Assembly: GCA_900074885.1 (NCBI GenBank)
Contig: FJUW01000002.1
Coordinates: 372,001-436,000, forward strand
Direction of reading: 5' to 3'
DNA from: Rhynchosporium graminicola
Lineage: Eukaryota > Ascomycota > Leotiomycetes > Helotiales > Ploettnerulaceae
DNA length: 64,000 nucleotides
In this document: one piece after another, positions 11,375 through 26,623 of the stretch
How the letters are laid out: the number at the start of each line of letters is the position of its first letter
How positions within the stretch are numbered: the stretch's first letter is position 1
Notes under the pieces: model-generated
Told to the model about the DNA's origin: nothing
The model's input: the letters and a program-made list of their open reading frames with translations, nothing else
The model's database searches: none
Position numbers and translations under genes: made by a program

Positions 11375-12304
11375 ATGGCCGCCCTCACACAAACCTCGCG
11401 CACGCTGCTGCGCTCTCTCCCTACACGTAGCAACTCTCTCGTTGTCCGCGCTCTGTCCACATCTGCCGCGAAGCGTGATACGCCGACGAGTTCTTTCGAT
11501 TCGCCCTTCCGCGGTATGAACAGCGATGCCGGTAGCAAGATCCCGGATTTCAGCAACTACAGGAGCAAGTCGGGTTCAAACTCGAACTTGCTCATTCAGT
11601 ACTTTATGGTCGGGACGATGGGCGCTTTGACGGCTGCGGGTGCGAAGGCGACTGTGCAAGGTACGTTTCTACAAGGAGGCAAAACTTCAAGGGGAGATAT
11701 GGATGGGATGAAGTGTTTAGGGGATGACACGGATATATCAATTGGACTTGGGGACTGATGATTGATGTGTTTTGCAGATTTCCTGGTCAATATGTCTGCT
11801 TCAGCAGATGTTTTGGCTATGGCTAAGGTCGAGGTCGACCTTTCTGCCATTCCTGAAGGAAAGAATGTACGTTTTGCCAACACAATTGACTCATGGAGGG
11901 ATAATAACGGTTACAGGTTATTGTTAAGTGGCGAGGAAAGCCAGTCTTCATCCGCCACCGCACAGCAGATGAGATCAAGGAGGCCGAGGGTGTTAAAGTA
12001 GAGTCATTACGTGACCCTCAAAAGGACGCAGACCGTGTCAAGAAGCCCGAATGGTTGATCATGGTTGGTATGTTACCTCCACACATGTCTCTCATTACTC
12101 GAAGCAGGACTGACATGAGTAGGTGTCTGCACACATCTGGGATGCGTACCCATCGGCGAGGCCGGTGATTTCGGAGGATGGTTTTGCCCTTGCCACGGTT
12201 CTCACTACGATATTTCAGGACGTATTCGCAGAGGCCCAGCACCACTAAATCTCGAGATTCCAGAATACGACTTTGGTGATGACAATGCACTCGTTATCGG
12301 TTAA
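11375..12304 (+). CDS. RIP1: Rieske iron-sulfur subunit of cytochrome bc1 complex (ubiquinol-cytochrome c reductase)
   Basis: Four exons (11375-11660, 11778-11866, 11917-12067, 12123-12304) encode 235 aa. The first ~30 residues, rich in Arg, Ser and Thr ([20 protein letters not shown]), form a mitochondrial presequence. The transmembrane anchor lies near 70-92 ([19 protein letters not shown]), followed by the flexible hinge [17 protein letters not shown]. The soluble domain has both 2Fe-2S ligand motifs, CTHLGC and CPCHGSHYD, and ends [20 protein letters not shown]. The enzyme carries electrons from ubiquinol to cytochrome c1 in complex III of the inner membrane. An in-frame ATG exists at 11246. 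I chose 11375 because it starts directly with the presequence and gives the usual length for fungal Rieske precursors. Confidence 0.97.
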
Positions 12305-13390
12305 TGGAGATGTTGTATAATGGAGTTTTAGTTTGTTAGATGGGAGGAGAGGGGGGCTTAGAAGGGAGGAAAGAGGGGAGGACTTCGCGGCTCTGTAGAA
12401 GAGGTCGATGCCGTTGTACAAAAGAATCATCGAAACTTATGAAAACGTTTGTCTCTTGGTCTGGATATGGTGGTGTGAGGCTTGCAAAGAAAGAAAGGTA
12501 AGAAAACTTGACGTGAACGCCACACGGCCGCCTTTACATGACGGAGGTACCACTCGATTTCCTTTACTTTTGCAGTGTCGCGTAAACTCTTGGGTGCCAT
12601 CAAAGTACGAGCTGGCCAAGGTGGTACTTTCGGGATTGAGTCCAGCTTGTGTAGGGACGTAAAGATATGTTGTTCCATTGACTTTGAAACAATGTCCAGT
12701 AGTAGACAGATTACTACAGGGCTGAACAAGTGTCTGATTATATATCTATCGTTCTAGGATATATCCTGTATTGCTCTCTTGATTCTCTCAAAACTCGACC
12801 TGAGTTGCCATGATCGAATATCTCAGAACAGTGTCTATGCATCACAGGCGCATAGCTTGATCCTTGAAAAAAAATTAAAAAAAAAATAATGCTTCAACGA
12901 GAACAAAAGCAATAACAATTTTATGTGTAACTGTGCTGACCTGATGAGCTATGTCAAGGCTGACAGTCTCATCTCCTGTGAAGCGGTTAGGGAAACTCAT
13001 CTTCTGAGTCAGCAATTATTGTCACGTTGCAAGATCCTCAAATAATTGATGGCTGACTCCTAGTAATGTCCTGTAACATTTCCGTGACTTTAAACACTGA
13101 GTTGCTTGAACCATCCTCCTCGGTAGCTCCAAGCAAGATCTCGCTTCGCGGCTCAAACATTGGATCCGCCTTCTCAGCGTCACGACACAATTAGAGACAG
13201 TTCCTCGATACAGACTTACTATTTGATACCAGAAACGATAAATCCTTCACGATTTCAACAAGTTTGAGAAGTCCTGGAAGGTGTGTAGTATATGGGCCCG
13301 CATTATAAGTCTTCGATTTGGTGCTTTTCCTTCCATCAACACCATGATCTAGCCTCATTATATTACAAGCATCGCTCAAGAACTAATTCA
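12305..13390. other. Convergent spacer RIP1 / CCT1
   Basis: These 1.1 kb lie between the RIP1 stop and the CCT1 stop. ORFs up to 100 codons exist, but none has splice-supported extension or a recognisable domain. There is an A-rich run at about 12867-12890. I see no gene. Confidence 0.35.
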
Positions 13391-15381
13391 TCAATGACCA
13401 TGTCCATCATCCTCTCCTCCCTGCTGAGGAGGATCAAGTGATATTAACGTGTCAATGCGCATGATAGATATGCAAGCTTCCACAGCGGACTTTAACTGTC
13501 TGATCTTGCTCATGCTCGGCTCCAAAACACCAGCCTTAATCTCATCTACTACCTTGCCCTTTGTCAGGTCCAGACCGTAGTTCTTGTAATTCTTCTTCTT
13601 GGCAATGGTCTTCTCATCCTCGTTAGCATCTCCATCTTGGATCCGCTGGGAGAGGGCGTGTCGGGAACGGAGTTGTGCTACGAGCTCAGAGGAATCTTTG
13701 GCGGCATTGACGGCGAGGGTTTTGGGGATGACGAGGAGAGCTTGAGCGAACTCGCCAATGGCTAGTTGCTCTCTTGATCCAACGGTTCCGGCAAATTCCT
13801 CCAAGTAGATGTGAAGAGCTGTCTCGACTGCACCACCACCTGGTACAATGCTACCACTTTCAAGGGTTCGCTTGACAGCACAGAGCGAGTCGTGTATCGA
13901 TCTCTCCATCTCGTCGAGTTGATAGTCGTTGGAACCTCGGAGAATGATGGACGCTGAAGTGTGAACCTTGGTACCCTTAACTAAGATACACTCATCGTCT
14001 GAGATTCTTTCTTGGGAAACCTCCTCGGCATGACCCAACGATGAAGCGTCAAACTTCTCATCACCATTGAGATCTGATAGAGAGCTGATCAGGGTGGCAC
14101 CAGTCGCCTTGGCTATTCTTCGAAGATCCTCCTTCTTGCATCTGCGTACACCCATAGCTCCCTTCTCAATGAAGAGCTTCAGGCACAAATCATCAATACC
14201 CTTTGTCGTGAACACAACGTTCGCTCCCGATTTCAAGATCATCTCCACTCGATCCATCACGATACCAGCCTCCCGCTTTCGAATTTCCTCCAGTTGTTGA
14301 GGGTCGTCGATTGTGATGTGTACTCCCAACTTCATTCTCTCCTTTTGCAGGTTCATATCCAGAACAGCGATCTTAGCGTCGGTGATTCTGGTCTTCATCG
14401 CTTGCGATGCAACTGTGCAGTTTATCGCGTAGCCCTTAATCAACATAGACTCCAAAGCTCCCTTCCCATGTGCCTTGAGAATGTTGACTGCCTTGACTGG
14501 ATATTTGACCTCCTGTCTGTTGTTTGTTGACTTGACTGCCAACATAGCATCTACAACCATATTTGCGAAGAAGTCTGAATCCGATCCAATAATCTTGCTA
14601 GACATGGAGGTTTTGGCGATGCTGATCAAAGATTCCCGGCCTAACTGGTCAACCTTGACACTGATATTCTCATGCATGTATTTGACAGCTTCGCGGAGAG
14701 CCAAACGGTAGCCGGTAATAATCGTGGTAGGGTGTATTCGATTCTTCATCAACTCGTTCGCTCTCCGGAGTAGCTCTGCAGCAATTATGACCACCGAAGT
14801 CGTTCCATCACCCACCTCCTTATCCTGTTGTTGTGCCAAATCGACCAGAATCTTTCCAGCTGGATGTTCGACGTCTAGAAGACTGAGAATAGTGGCGCCA
14901 TCATTTGTTACAGTCACATCTCCAATATCTGATCATCGGATTAGTAGATGGTTTCGCAGATCCCCCAAGGTCTGGATCGTCGGCAGGTAGAACAAGCCCG
15001 GGGAGAGCACGTAGGGATAAAACTTACCATCGACCATCATCTGTAAAGTGGTAATTAGCATTAGGTACCCAGCATTTTGTATGTCCCAGAGCAACGAAAT
15101 TCCAGGTAATAGAACGTACCTTATCCAAACCACTCGGACCGAAAGAACTCTTGACAACATTTGCAATAGCTTGAGTCGCAAGGACTATTCCAAATCAGTT
15201 CGGGATTCCTCCAGGCTCCTGGAGGCTCTCTCACCATTTGCTTCACGAATATCCTGCCCGCTGACCTTGGTACCGCCTAGGACTGTTTATTGTCAGTTGC
15301 TGGTTTCCAAATTTCTTAAAGACTGGGTTTAATCTTACACAAAGTTCCGGCATTCCGAGGCTGTTCGAAAAGGGATCCCAT
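13391..15381 (-). CDS. CCT1: T-complex protein 1 subunit alpha (CCT1/TRiC chaperonin)
   Basis: Five exons on the minus strand (15339-15381, 15235-15282, 15120-15184, 15028-15040, 13391-14928) give 568 aa. The N-terminus reads [20 protein letters not shown], then [20 protein letters not shown], then [18 protein letters not shown]. The ATP-binding signatures [10 protein letters not shown] and [10 protein letters not shown] (GDGTT) are present, as is PGGGAVE near residue 410. The protein is one of eight paralogous subunits of the cytosolic group II chaperonin that folds actin, tubulin and WD40 proteins. Exon 4 is only 13 nt (codes MMVD plus one base), but it is required to keep the frame and the conserved LDKMMVDDIGD sequence. 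For exon 2, the acceptor AAACAG restores the family's FLGG, while the closer CCTAG acceptor would delete it. Confidence 0.97.
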
Positions 15382-16010
15382 TTTGTGATGTGTTCTGCGG
15401 TTCTGAGATTGCGGAGAAGTTGTTTGCGCAAATGCTGGGCTGAAATTGGGGAGCTCGCGTCAACTAAATTTCCTCTCGCGACGGAAGCTAGTGGAAGCTG
15501 TATCTGCCTCGCGAAATCTGGATTACATAAGCCAGCCTCGGCGCCTTTGTTGACTTTCGTGCAATCAATGATTCCTGGTCCATCGACCATGAAAGAAAAT
15601 ACTCTATCTTTGTACTTAAAGTACTCCGTAGACTCAATCTGTTTTGAACATGCGCCTAAAGTACACCTGGCCAACGACTAGATTCCTGTAACAAATTTTA
15701 TGATCTATGGAATTCTTACTTTCCGCGGCTTTCGAGAAAGATACTAAGTATCTGCATGGAGTTAACGCATTTTAATGGGCTGTGGGATATGTCTAATCAA
15801 AGGCTTCCTCCAAAGCTAAATTGCCAGAGCTTGAAATCTCCAAAGATCCAAGCAACCAGGGGTCCTTTGTTTTAGCACGAGGCTGAATCGCTTAAAATGC
15901 AGCTAGTTTTACCCCACCAAAATGAGGGGGAAATTCCACTGGATTTACAGAGCTGAATCAACAACAGAATAAAACAATTCGACAGCTCACGCCTACAACT
16001 AGAAAAAATC
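15382..16010. promoter_or_regulatory. Divergent promoter region CCT1 / prolyl-tRNA synthetase
   Basis: 629 bp separate two divergently transcribed housekeeping starts, so both promoters must lie here. Several plus- and minus-strand ORFs of about 100-140 codons cross this region, but none resembles a known protein. No clear TATA box was found. Confidence 0.4.
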
Positions 16011-17742
16011 ATGGCGGACGCACCACCACCAGCAGAGCCTTCCAAGAGTGCCCTCAAGAAGGCCGAGAAACAAGCAAAGATGGCCGCAGATAAAGCAGCA
16101 AAGGCAGCAAAACAAGCCACTGTCGCTGTGGTCGGCGGGAAGAAAGCAGACGATATCATCGGCATGACCGTGTCAAAGGCGGACAACTTCTCAGGATGGT
16201 ACACGGAGGTCGTTCTAAAAGCAGAGATGATCGAATACTACAATGAGATTTCTGGCTTCTTCATTCTGCGACCTGCGTCCATGTTTATATGGAATGTGAT
16301 TCGCAAGTGGTTCCAGGAGCGCATTGAAGCTATGGAAGTCGAGGAAGCTAGTTTCCCTATGTTTTTGTCGTCGAAGTCGTTGGAGAAAGAGAAGGATCAC
16401 GTCGAAGGTTTCGCTCCTGAACTTGCTTGGGTTACCAAGGCGTATGTGTTATCCCTTTTGCGCGCGATTATTACTGACTCGATGCAGCGGAGACAAGGAC
16501 CTCGAGGTTCCTGTTGCGGTTCGTCCTACCTCCGAAGCAGTCATGTACCCATACTACTCGAAGTGGATCAGAAGTCATCGCGATCTTCCCCTCCGCCTTA
16601 ACCAATGGAACAGTGTCGTCAGATGGGAAGCCAAGCAGACAACTCCATTCTTGCGCGCAAGAGAGTTCTTATGGCAGGAAGGACATACCGCACATTTGAC
16701 CGAGGAGTTAGCTGGCGAGGAAGTCTTGCAGATACTTGAGCTATACGCAGGAGTGTACGAGGAGTTACTCGCCGTTCCAGTCGTTCGTGGCCGCAAGACC
16801 GAGAAAGAGAAGTTCGCTGGAGGATACTACACCACAACTGTCGAGGGCTATATTCCATCCAATGGACGCGGTATTCAAGGAGCTACATCCCATTGCCTGG
16901 GTCAGAATTTCAGTAAGATGTTCGATATCACAGTCGAGGATCCAGCTCCCAAGGTCGGGGACAAGGCCAAGCACTTGCACGTCTGGCAAAACTCCTGGGG
17001 TCTATCCACGCGTGTCATCGGTGTCATGGTCATGATCCACGGCGACGACAAGGGACTCGTTCTCCCACCTCGCATTTCCAAGCTCCAAGCCATCATCATC
17101 CCCGTCGGCATCAACAAGTCTACCACCCCCGAAGACAAGGCTAAACACTTCGATCAACTACAAGAACTGAAGGAAACTCTCAAGAAAGCCGGAATCAGAT
17201 CTGACTACGACATCCGCGAGGGCTACACCCCCGCCTGGAAATTCAACGACTGGGAACTCAAGGGCGTTCCTCTCCGTCTCGAATACGGTCCCAAAGACGC
17301 CGCTAAATCCGTTGTATCCTTCGCGCGTCGCGACACCGGCGAAAAAGGCACAATTGCCATCGCGGACCTCGTCACTGAAATCTCTAAACTCCTCGAGACA
17401 ATCCAAAGCGACATGTACAAGAAAGCAGACGCCGCATTCCGAGAGCACCGCCTCAATATCACTAAATGGGAAGAAGTCGTTCCAGCACTAGACGCCAAGA
17501 ACGTAGTTTTGATTCCTCACTGTTTGGCAGAGAAGTGTGAAGACAAGATCAAGAATTTAACGACCGGAAAGCCGGAGGAGCAGGAGGGTCCGGAGGAGTT
17601 GAAGGCGCCCAGTATGGGGATGAAGAGCTTGTGTATTCCATTCGAGCAGCCGGAGGGCATCGTAAAGGGAGAGACTAAGTGCTTGAATCCCGAGTGCGAG
17701 GCTTTTGCTGAGAAGTGGTGTATGTTCGGAAGGAGTTATTAG
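16011..17742 (+). CDS. Prolyl-tRNA synthetase, eukaryotic/archaeal type (cytosolic)
   Basis: Two exons (16011-16441, 16488-17742) encode 561 aa. The first ~45 residues are an Ala/Lys-rich extension (KSALKKAEKQAKMAADKAAK) probably used for RNA or partner binding. The class II catalytic core follows: MFIWNVIRKWFQ, then VPVAVRPTSEAVMYP, then the motif 2 region NSVVRWEAKQTTPFLRAREF, and WQEGHTAH. The anticodon-binding domain starts near residue 345 (HGDDKGLVLPPRI). A C-terminal Cys-containing domain ends in FGRSY, typical of eukaryote/archaeal-type ProRS. The enzyme charges tRNA-Pro. Unlike the longer yeast protein YHR020W, there is no room here for an N-terminal YbaK-like editing domain. No mitochondrial presequence is evident. 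Confidence 0.95.
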
Positions 17743-18734
17743 GCGATGCACTTCTTGTCTCTGGCTGTAGTAGGTGGATTGCGAGTTGGAGTTGAGGAAA
17801 AGTCATGCTGGTGGTCCTGCAGGTATGGGTTGGCCCGGGGTGAGAGATGGAAAGGGAAGGAAGGGGTGGGCAACTTGATGATCATGACAAAGATTTCGTC
17901 ACGCGCATTTCCGTACAACCGACGTTGTAGCCATAAGCTCTTTTACGCTCTGCTTTTTCTTGAAAGACGATCATACAAAGATATACCGAAGCAGAATAAA
18001 ATTATGGTATGATGAGGCGCTTACAAGACTATTGATTAAGCGAGACAATCACTGTTTACTTTCAAAGTTCGGCACAGTAACCAGGCCGACCAATCTCATT
18101 TGATCTGCTTTCCGTCTACCAGCCGTACTTCACGTCCACGGAAACAGACTTCATGTTTTTTCACTATGTTCTCAGATCCCATATCTCTTGCCAGACAACA
18201 AATCATCAATCTCGTACAAGTAAAAATGTTGTTATGATAAGCAACATCGAACGACGAGTGTACGCCAGGTAAAGAGTGTCAAGTAGTGTGTGTATTAGAA
18301 GGGTCATCGGGTGCTAGCTTGAAAATAGGTAGGTAGGTACCATAGGAACTGGACAATCAAGAATCAATTACCCACCCAGATCCCAGAATGCCATCCGTCT
18401 GTCTACGAAAAAGTGAAAAAAAAAAATTCTCGTCAGACCCGAAAGACTCTGAAGTCTCGGTTCACGGGCTTGCCACCTGTCTTTCATCCATCATGTATGC
18501 CTTGAACTCAGTCATGATCATCATGAGCATTGTCTTTTGAATCTCCCATGCCTCGTCCCAAGTCCTCGTCCCAAGTCCTCGTCCCAAGTCTTCGTTGCAC
18601 TCATCTTCCTATCCCTTACAAACACCAAACATGACATGAACAACAGACCAAGACTCCGGTACTATGCGGCAAATGCTTTTCGGGCTATGGAGAGCAGGTC
18701 TCTCCGAACGCTAAATTATTGACTTGAAAGCCGT
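17743..18734. other. Convergent spacer ProRS / PKC1
   Basis: About 1 kb between two facing stop codons, presumably 3' UTRs. It contains TAGG-rich simple sequence near 18330 and the 13-nt tandem repeat at 18551-18589. No gene is seen. Confidence 0.35.
18551..18589. repeat. Three perfect 13-nt tandem copies
   Basis: CCTCGTCCCAAGT is repeated three times without change, directly downstream of PKC1 (about 150 bp past its stop on the minus strand). It may sit in the PKC1 3' UTR. Confidence 0.9.
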
Positions 18735-22535
<3,801 letters not shown>

Positions 22536-23133
22536 GATTGGAGATGGACGCGTCTCTCCACGCCGCGAGGTAGGTGCGATTAAGAGTGTTGTCCAAGTAA
22601 ATAGGAGCTCGAAGGCTGGAGCTGGACCTGGAGAAGGGGAGTTGAGGGGTGGATAAAGGCGTTGCGGAGTGGGGTGGGGGAGGTGGAGCGGGCTTAATTG
22701 TTTTCAAGGTTTCTTGGCGAACAGTAAAATTCGATGTCGCAAAGATGAAATAGCGACTTTAAAAATTCCTACGGCATGTCTTGTGAGGGAGCGAAATCTG
22801 AGAATCTGCGATTGCACAAGCATTCACTGTGTGTAGTATTGAGATGTTTTCGCTTCAAAACAGAACAAAGGAGTGAACTCGGGAGAAATATAAAGACGAC
22901 AACCGGAGAGCACTAAGTAGCACTCCGCCACTGTTAGCTAGTTGAACTTGGGAGTAGGTAACTCTTTGCAGGCGGTCTTTCTATTGACGGCGGCAGTTGC
23001 TAAAAGCAGAAATGGCTCGTCGCATTCCTTGATGACTCTAAGAGCAGAAGCCGAAGCGGAAGCTGCTGGAGGAGCCGACGTGACAAATTAGTCGCTGGTG
23101 GGTTGAGATAGATTTCGTGCTCACAGCACAAGG

Positions 23134-23172
23134 GCGAGCGAGGCGAGGCGAGGCGAGGCGAGGCAAGGCGAG
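23134..23172. repeat. Pentanucleotide (GCGAG)n array
   Basis: About seven copies of GCGAG with one GCAAG variant near its right end and a truncated first unit. Confidence 0.9.
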
Positions 23173-23358
23173 ATGAGAAAGACCAAACAGGACGATGCGT
23201 GGTTGATAACGGCAAGGCTTCAAAGATAGGCAGAAGTACTTCTACATATAAAGAAGTCATGTCGTACTTGGGCAGGAATCACCAATAGATAGATAACCTT
23301 CCAATTCCAGCACCTCATCCTGCTTGACATGACAGACATCTTGCTTGTCACGGCAAGG

Positions 23359-23409
23359 TACATACATACATACATACATACATACATACATACATACATA
23401 CATACATAC
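23359..23409. repeat. Tetranucleotide (TACA)n array
   Basis: 51 bp of perfect TACA repeats, nearly 13 copies. On the PKC1-sense (minus) strand it reads TGTA. It is the reverse complement of the array at 23813-23922. Confidence 0.95.
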
Positions 23410-23476
23410 CTACTGCACATCCTGCAGGACTTTTAAAGTCCTGATTTCTCTATGTAATGCTCATTCATTCAGCGAT

Positions 23477-23533
23477 CCAACCAACCAGCCAACCAACCAG
23501 CCAACCAACCAACCAACCAACCAACCAACCAAC
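23477..23533. repeat. Tetranucleotide (CCAA)n array
   Basis: 57 bp of CCAA units with two CCAG variants. Confidence 0.95.
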
Positions 23534-23615
23534 GAGCGAGCAGGGGATGGATGTTTAAATTACGATGTATTCCCCTTCCTCTGCACGAGGCGGTCCAGGT
23601 CCAGGTCCAGGCCCT

Positions 23616-23635
23616 GTGCTGTGCTGTGCTGTGCT
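23616..23635. repeat. Pentanucleotide (GTGCT)n array
   Basis: Four perfect copies of GTGCT, preceded at about 23594 by three copies of a CCAGGT hexamer. Confidence 0.85.
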
Positions 23636-23812
23636 GAGATGACTGACCTGCTCTTGAGCTGCTGTGCGTCCCGAAAACTCTAGCTCGTAGCACAGTCGTC
23701 ATCTACAGCAGGGATCTTGATGCATGATAAAACGATAAATGGCCCGACCCTTATACGCCTGAAGTATGTAAGTAAGTACTCACTATGACTGATCAAAGTC
23801 AGAGAGACAGCA

Positions 23813-23922
23813 GTATGTATGTATGTATGTATGTATGTACGTATGTATGTACGTATGTATGTATGTATGTATGTATGTATGTATGTATGTATGTATGTAT
23901 GTATGTATGTATGTATGTATGT
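23813..23922. repeat. Tetranucleotide (GTAT)n array
   Basis: 110 bp of GTAT repeats, about 27 copies, with two GTAC interruptions in the left third. It is complementary in inverted orientation to the TACA array 400 bp away. Confidence 0.95.
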
Positions 23923-24448
23923 CACTCACTCGTAGTTCGTCACCCATAGTAAGGTTACCTAGTGAGAAACTCGCTATGTTGAAAAGTGAGAAGTTTACAC
24001 TCATGGAAAGGTAGGAGGTACCTACGTGAACGGCTCGTCATTGAAAGCTTTCAATGGATGAATTGGTCTTGGGAAGTGCTGATTTTAGTGGGGTGATGTA
24101 CCAGGTTGGTAGGTACTGATCACATATAAGATAGATAGATACCTATTGTCTCGCTTGAACATTATATAGCTTTCGCTTTGACCTTGATGCCAGGTATATT
24201 CGAAATTTGCCAGTGGGCGAATCCCTCGAGTAAGAAGAAACACATTTCAATCTTTTGATTGTTAGTTTTCAGCAAGCCGTAACTCATCACTAGAGTACAA
24301 AGCGTGGACGGCGCCCGAGCTACCCCACCAGAACCAAAGTACATGCTTTCGCCGGATCGCTGAGTAGCAGAACCCCGAAACCCACTTGCCTCGACCCGTC
24401 GCATCTAAAGACCGATAATGACCCCTTCCCTATTACAATGCTCATCCT

Positions 24449-25922
24449 CTAGCTCGTATATTGAGTCTTCAGCAACTTAGCAATGGTCGTTAGTTGAATG
24501 TTGCTCGTCCCCTCGTAGATAGCTCCAATCTTGCTATCTCTCCACATCTTTTCAGCAATACCCTCCCTCACAAAACCCATGCCACCCATCCACTCGATAG
24601 CCTGCCCACTGACCCTCTGAGCAACCTGCGAAGCATACAGCTTCGCCATAGCAGCATCCTGGACAAAGTTCTCACCGGCCTCCTTCTTGCGTGCAGCGTT
24701 GTAGACCAACGCTCTCGCGGCAGCGATCTCAGTATATGCTTGCGCAATTTGATGTTGCATGCCCTGGAAATCACCAACTAGTGTTCCGAACTGCTTGCGG
24801 TCGTTCCAGACGTATCTAAAAATCATTAGTAGGGCAACAGTATGATTTGTGATCAGGATGACTTACTTCGCTGCGTTCTCAAAAGCCCCCAAAGCAAGTC
24901 CAGTCATCTGGGCGGCGATACCGATCCGTCCTTCATTTAGAAGGCCAATAGCGTATTTATATCCATCTCCCTCCTTACCCAACAGGTTTTCTGCTGGGAC
25001 TTCGACATCGTCAAAGTTAAGTACGCACGTGCTGCTAGCCTTGATACCAAGCTTCTTCTCCTTCTTGGCTATCGAAAATCCTTTCATGCCCTTCTCAACG
25101 ATGAATGCGGTGATACCCTTGTACCCTTTGCTTGGATCGAGGTTTGCGAAGACGATGAAGAATTCTGCTTCCATGGAGTTGGTGATCCACATCTTGTTTC
25201 CGGCGATCTTGTATCCAGAGTCGGTCTTGGTTGCCTTGGTGGCGAGGGCAAATGCATCCGATCCAGAAACTGGCTCAGAAAGACAGAAAGAGCCTAATTG
25301 AAGAATATCAGAACATATCTTGTCCACCCCATTCAGGATTACATACCAACAGTATTTGTAGCCAATTTCGGAAGCCACTTCTTCTTCAACTCTGTATTTC
25401 CCCATTTCAACACCGCAGTATTCACCAGCGTGTTGTGGACATCCACCAAAACACTCACACTCGGATCAACTCTCGCCAGCTCTTCAATGCCCACAATAGC
25501 CGCTGTGAAGTTCATACCCGCGCCACCGTACTCCTCCGGAATCTCCACGCCCATTAGTCCCTGTTCGAACAATTGTTCCACGACCGAAGGGTCCATAGCT
25601 TCATTCTCGTCCATCTCGCGGACTTTGGGTGCTATGACATCGTTTGCGAACTTGGAGACGGAGTCTGCCATAGCGGCTTCGATCTCGGACAGATGAGTGA
25701 TGGGCGTAGGAGGGATCTCGGTGATGTCGACTGCTTCATCGCGTCTTCTTGTCGTGGCGGATAGAGGCCTGGTACTATAGTATATGTTAGACAAAATTCA
25801 TAGGCAAGATGGGAGGCGAAAATGATTTACTGTTGATATATCTTGCTCGGTCTGACAGTTGGGCGAGCAGTACAAGCTGCCCTCTGGACCACCGGCCGGA
25901 GTGCCTTTGCAATTGAAGCCAT
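24449..25922 (-). CDS. Mitochondrial short/branched-chain acyl-CoA dehydrogenase
   Basis: Four exons (25831-25922, 25347-25774, 24867-25293, 24449-24815) encode 437 aa. Residues 1-40 form an Arg/Ala/Thr-rich mitochondrial presequence. The acyl-CoA dehydrogenase fold follows: [13 protein letters not shown]; then [18 protein letters not shown]; then the FAD/substrate signature [13 protein letters not shown] and NKMWITNS; then [18 protein letters not shown]. The C-terminal helical domain has the catalytic Glu in [10 protein letters not shown] and ends KLLKTQYTS. The enzyme oxidises short or 2-methyl-branched acyl-CoA esters (fatty acid and isoleucine/valine breakdown), passing electrons to ETF in the matrix. 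ACADSB-type substrate preference is inferred from overall sequence; short-chain ACADS type is the alternative. An upstream in-frame ATG exists, but the [10 protein letters not shown] start gives a normal presequence. Confidence 0.93.
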
Positions 25923-26623
25923 TTTTGTCAAATAAAGTATCGAAAGGTTGAAAGCTAGATATGAATCAAGGAAATATTTTTGAGGACCAGGGAAACGAAG
26001 AGCAACAGATGAGGGACTAGGAGTAGGTAGATGCACTAAGTGTGTTTTGCGGCTTGTCTTGTGATACTCGGCTTAAGGAATGTACGGAACAGCCTCGGCA
26101 GTTCGACCCGGTCCGCGACCGAGTCAGGAACTGAAAGTCAACATGAATCAGGAGATTGCCGGAGCTGCGGAGTGCTTCAAAACCTTTATTCTGGTAAGAG
26201 CAGAAAATATCAGGCTTAGTTGCTAGAAGCCGACTTGCTGCCATTTCCACCTAAGGAATGCCACATATTCATTCCAATAGATAAGGCAAGGTCAATTTTT
26301 TTTTAGGAACGGACCCTTGAGCTTCACTTATTACCCTTGCCGTTTTTGACAAATTTGACTACCCAACAATCCTTATGGCTACACCAAATGCAATCATATC
26401 ATACTCCATCAATAGGGGATTAAAAACGCTACCCGCAAGTCATGTCCTGACGTCCAGAGCCCTACATTAAAGCCTGAACGCCACAGCACCTCTACTTATG
26501 AATGCCCAAAATAATTATCAACCTAACAATAAACTTTTTAAGCGAAGTAAACACGCCTCTCGAAATCGGCAATGAAATGTAGAAGATTGTCGGAAGTCTG
26601 CCGAAACCGTCTTGATATTATCC
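25923..26623. other. Upstream region of the acyl-CoA dehydrogenase gene
   Basis: 701 bp between two minus-strand genes. It presumably holds the promoter and, at its left-coordinate end, the 3' UTR of the neighbouring transporter. A poly-T run lies near 26296. No gene is seen. Confidence 0.35.

Larger units (their letters stand above)
22536..24448. other. 1.9-kb microsatellite-rich region upstream of PKC1
   Basis: Both neighbours are on the minus strand, so this spacer holds the PKC1 promoter and leader and the 3' end of the acyl-CoA dehydrogenase gene. It contains at least five different simple-sequence arrays within 800 bp, listed separately. ORFs across the arrays (repeating YIHT or MYVC) are artefacts of tetranucleotide repeats. 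Confidence 0.6.

Noticed and set aside
15243..15674. 143-codon minus-strand ORF upstream of CCT1
   Set aside because: It overlaps CCT1 exons 1-2 in another frame and has no recognisable domain.
23359..23922. Possible CRISPR-like or centromeric satellite array
   Set aside because: The repeats are 4-5 bp simple sequences with no unique spacers and no longer unit.
23345..24014. ORFs with repeating Tyr-Ile-His-Thr or Met-Tyr-Val-Cys units
   Set aside because: They are translations of tetranucleotide microsatellites.
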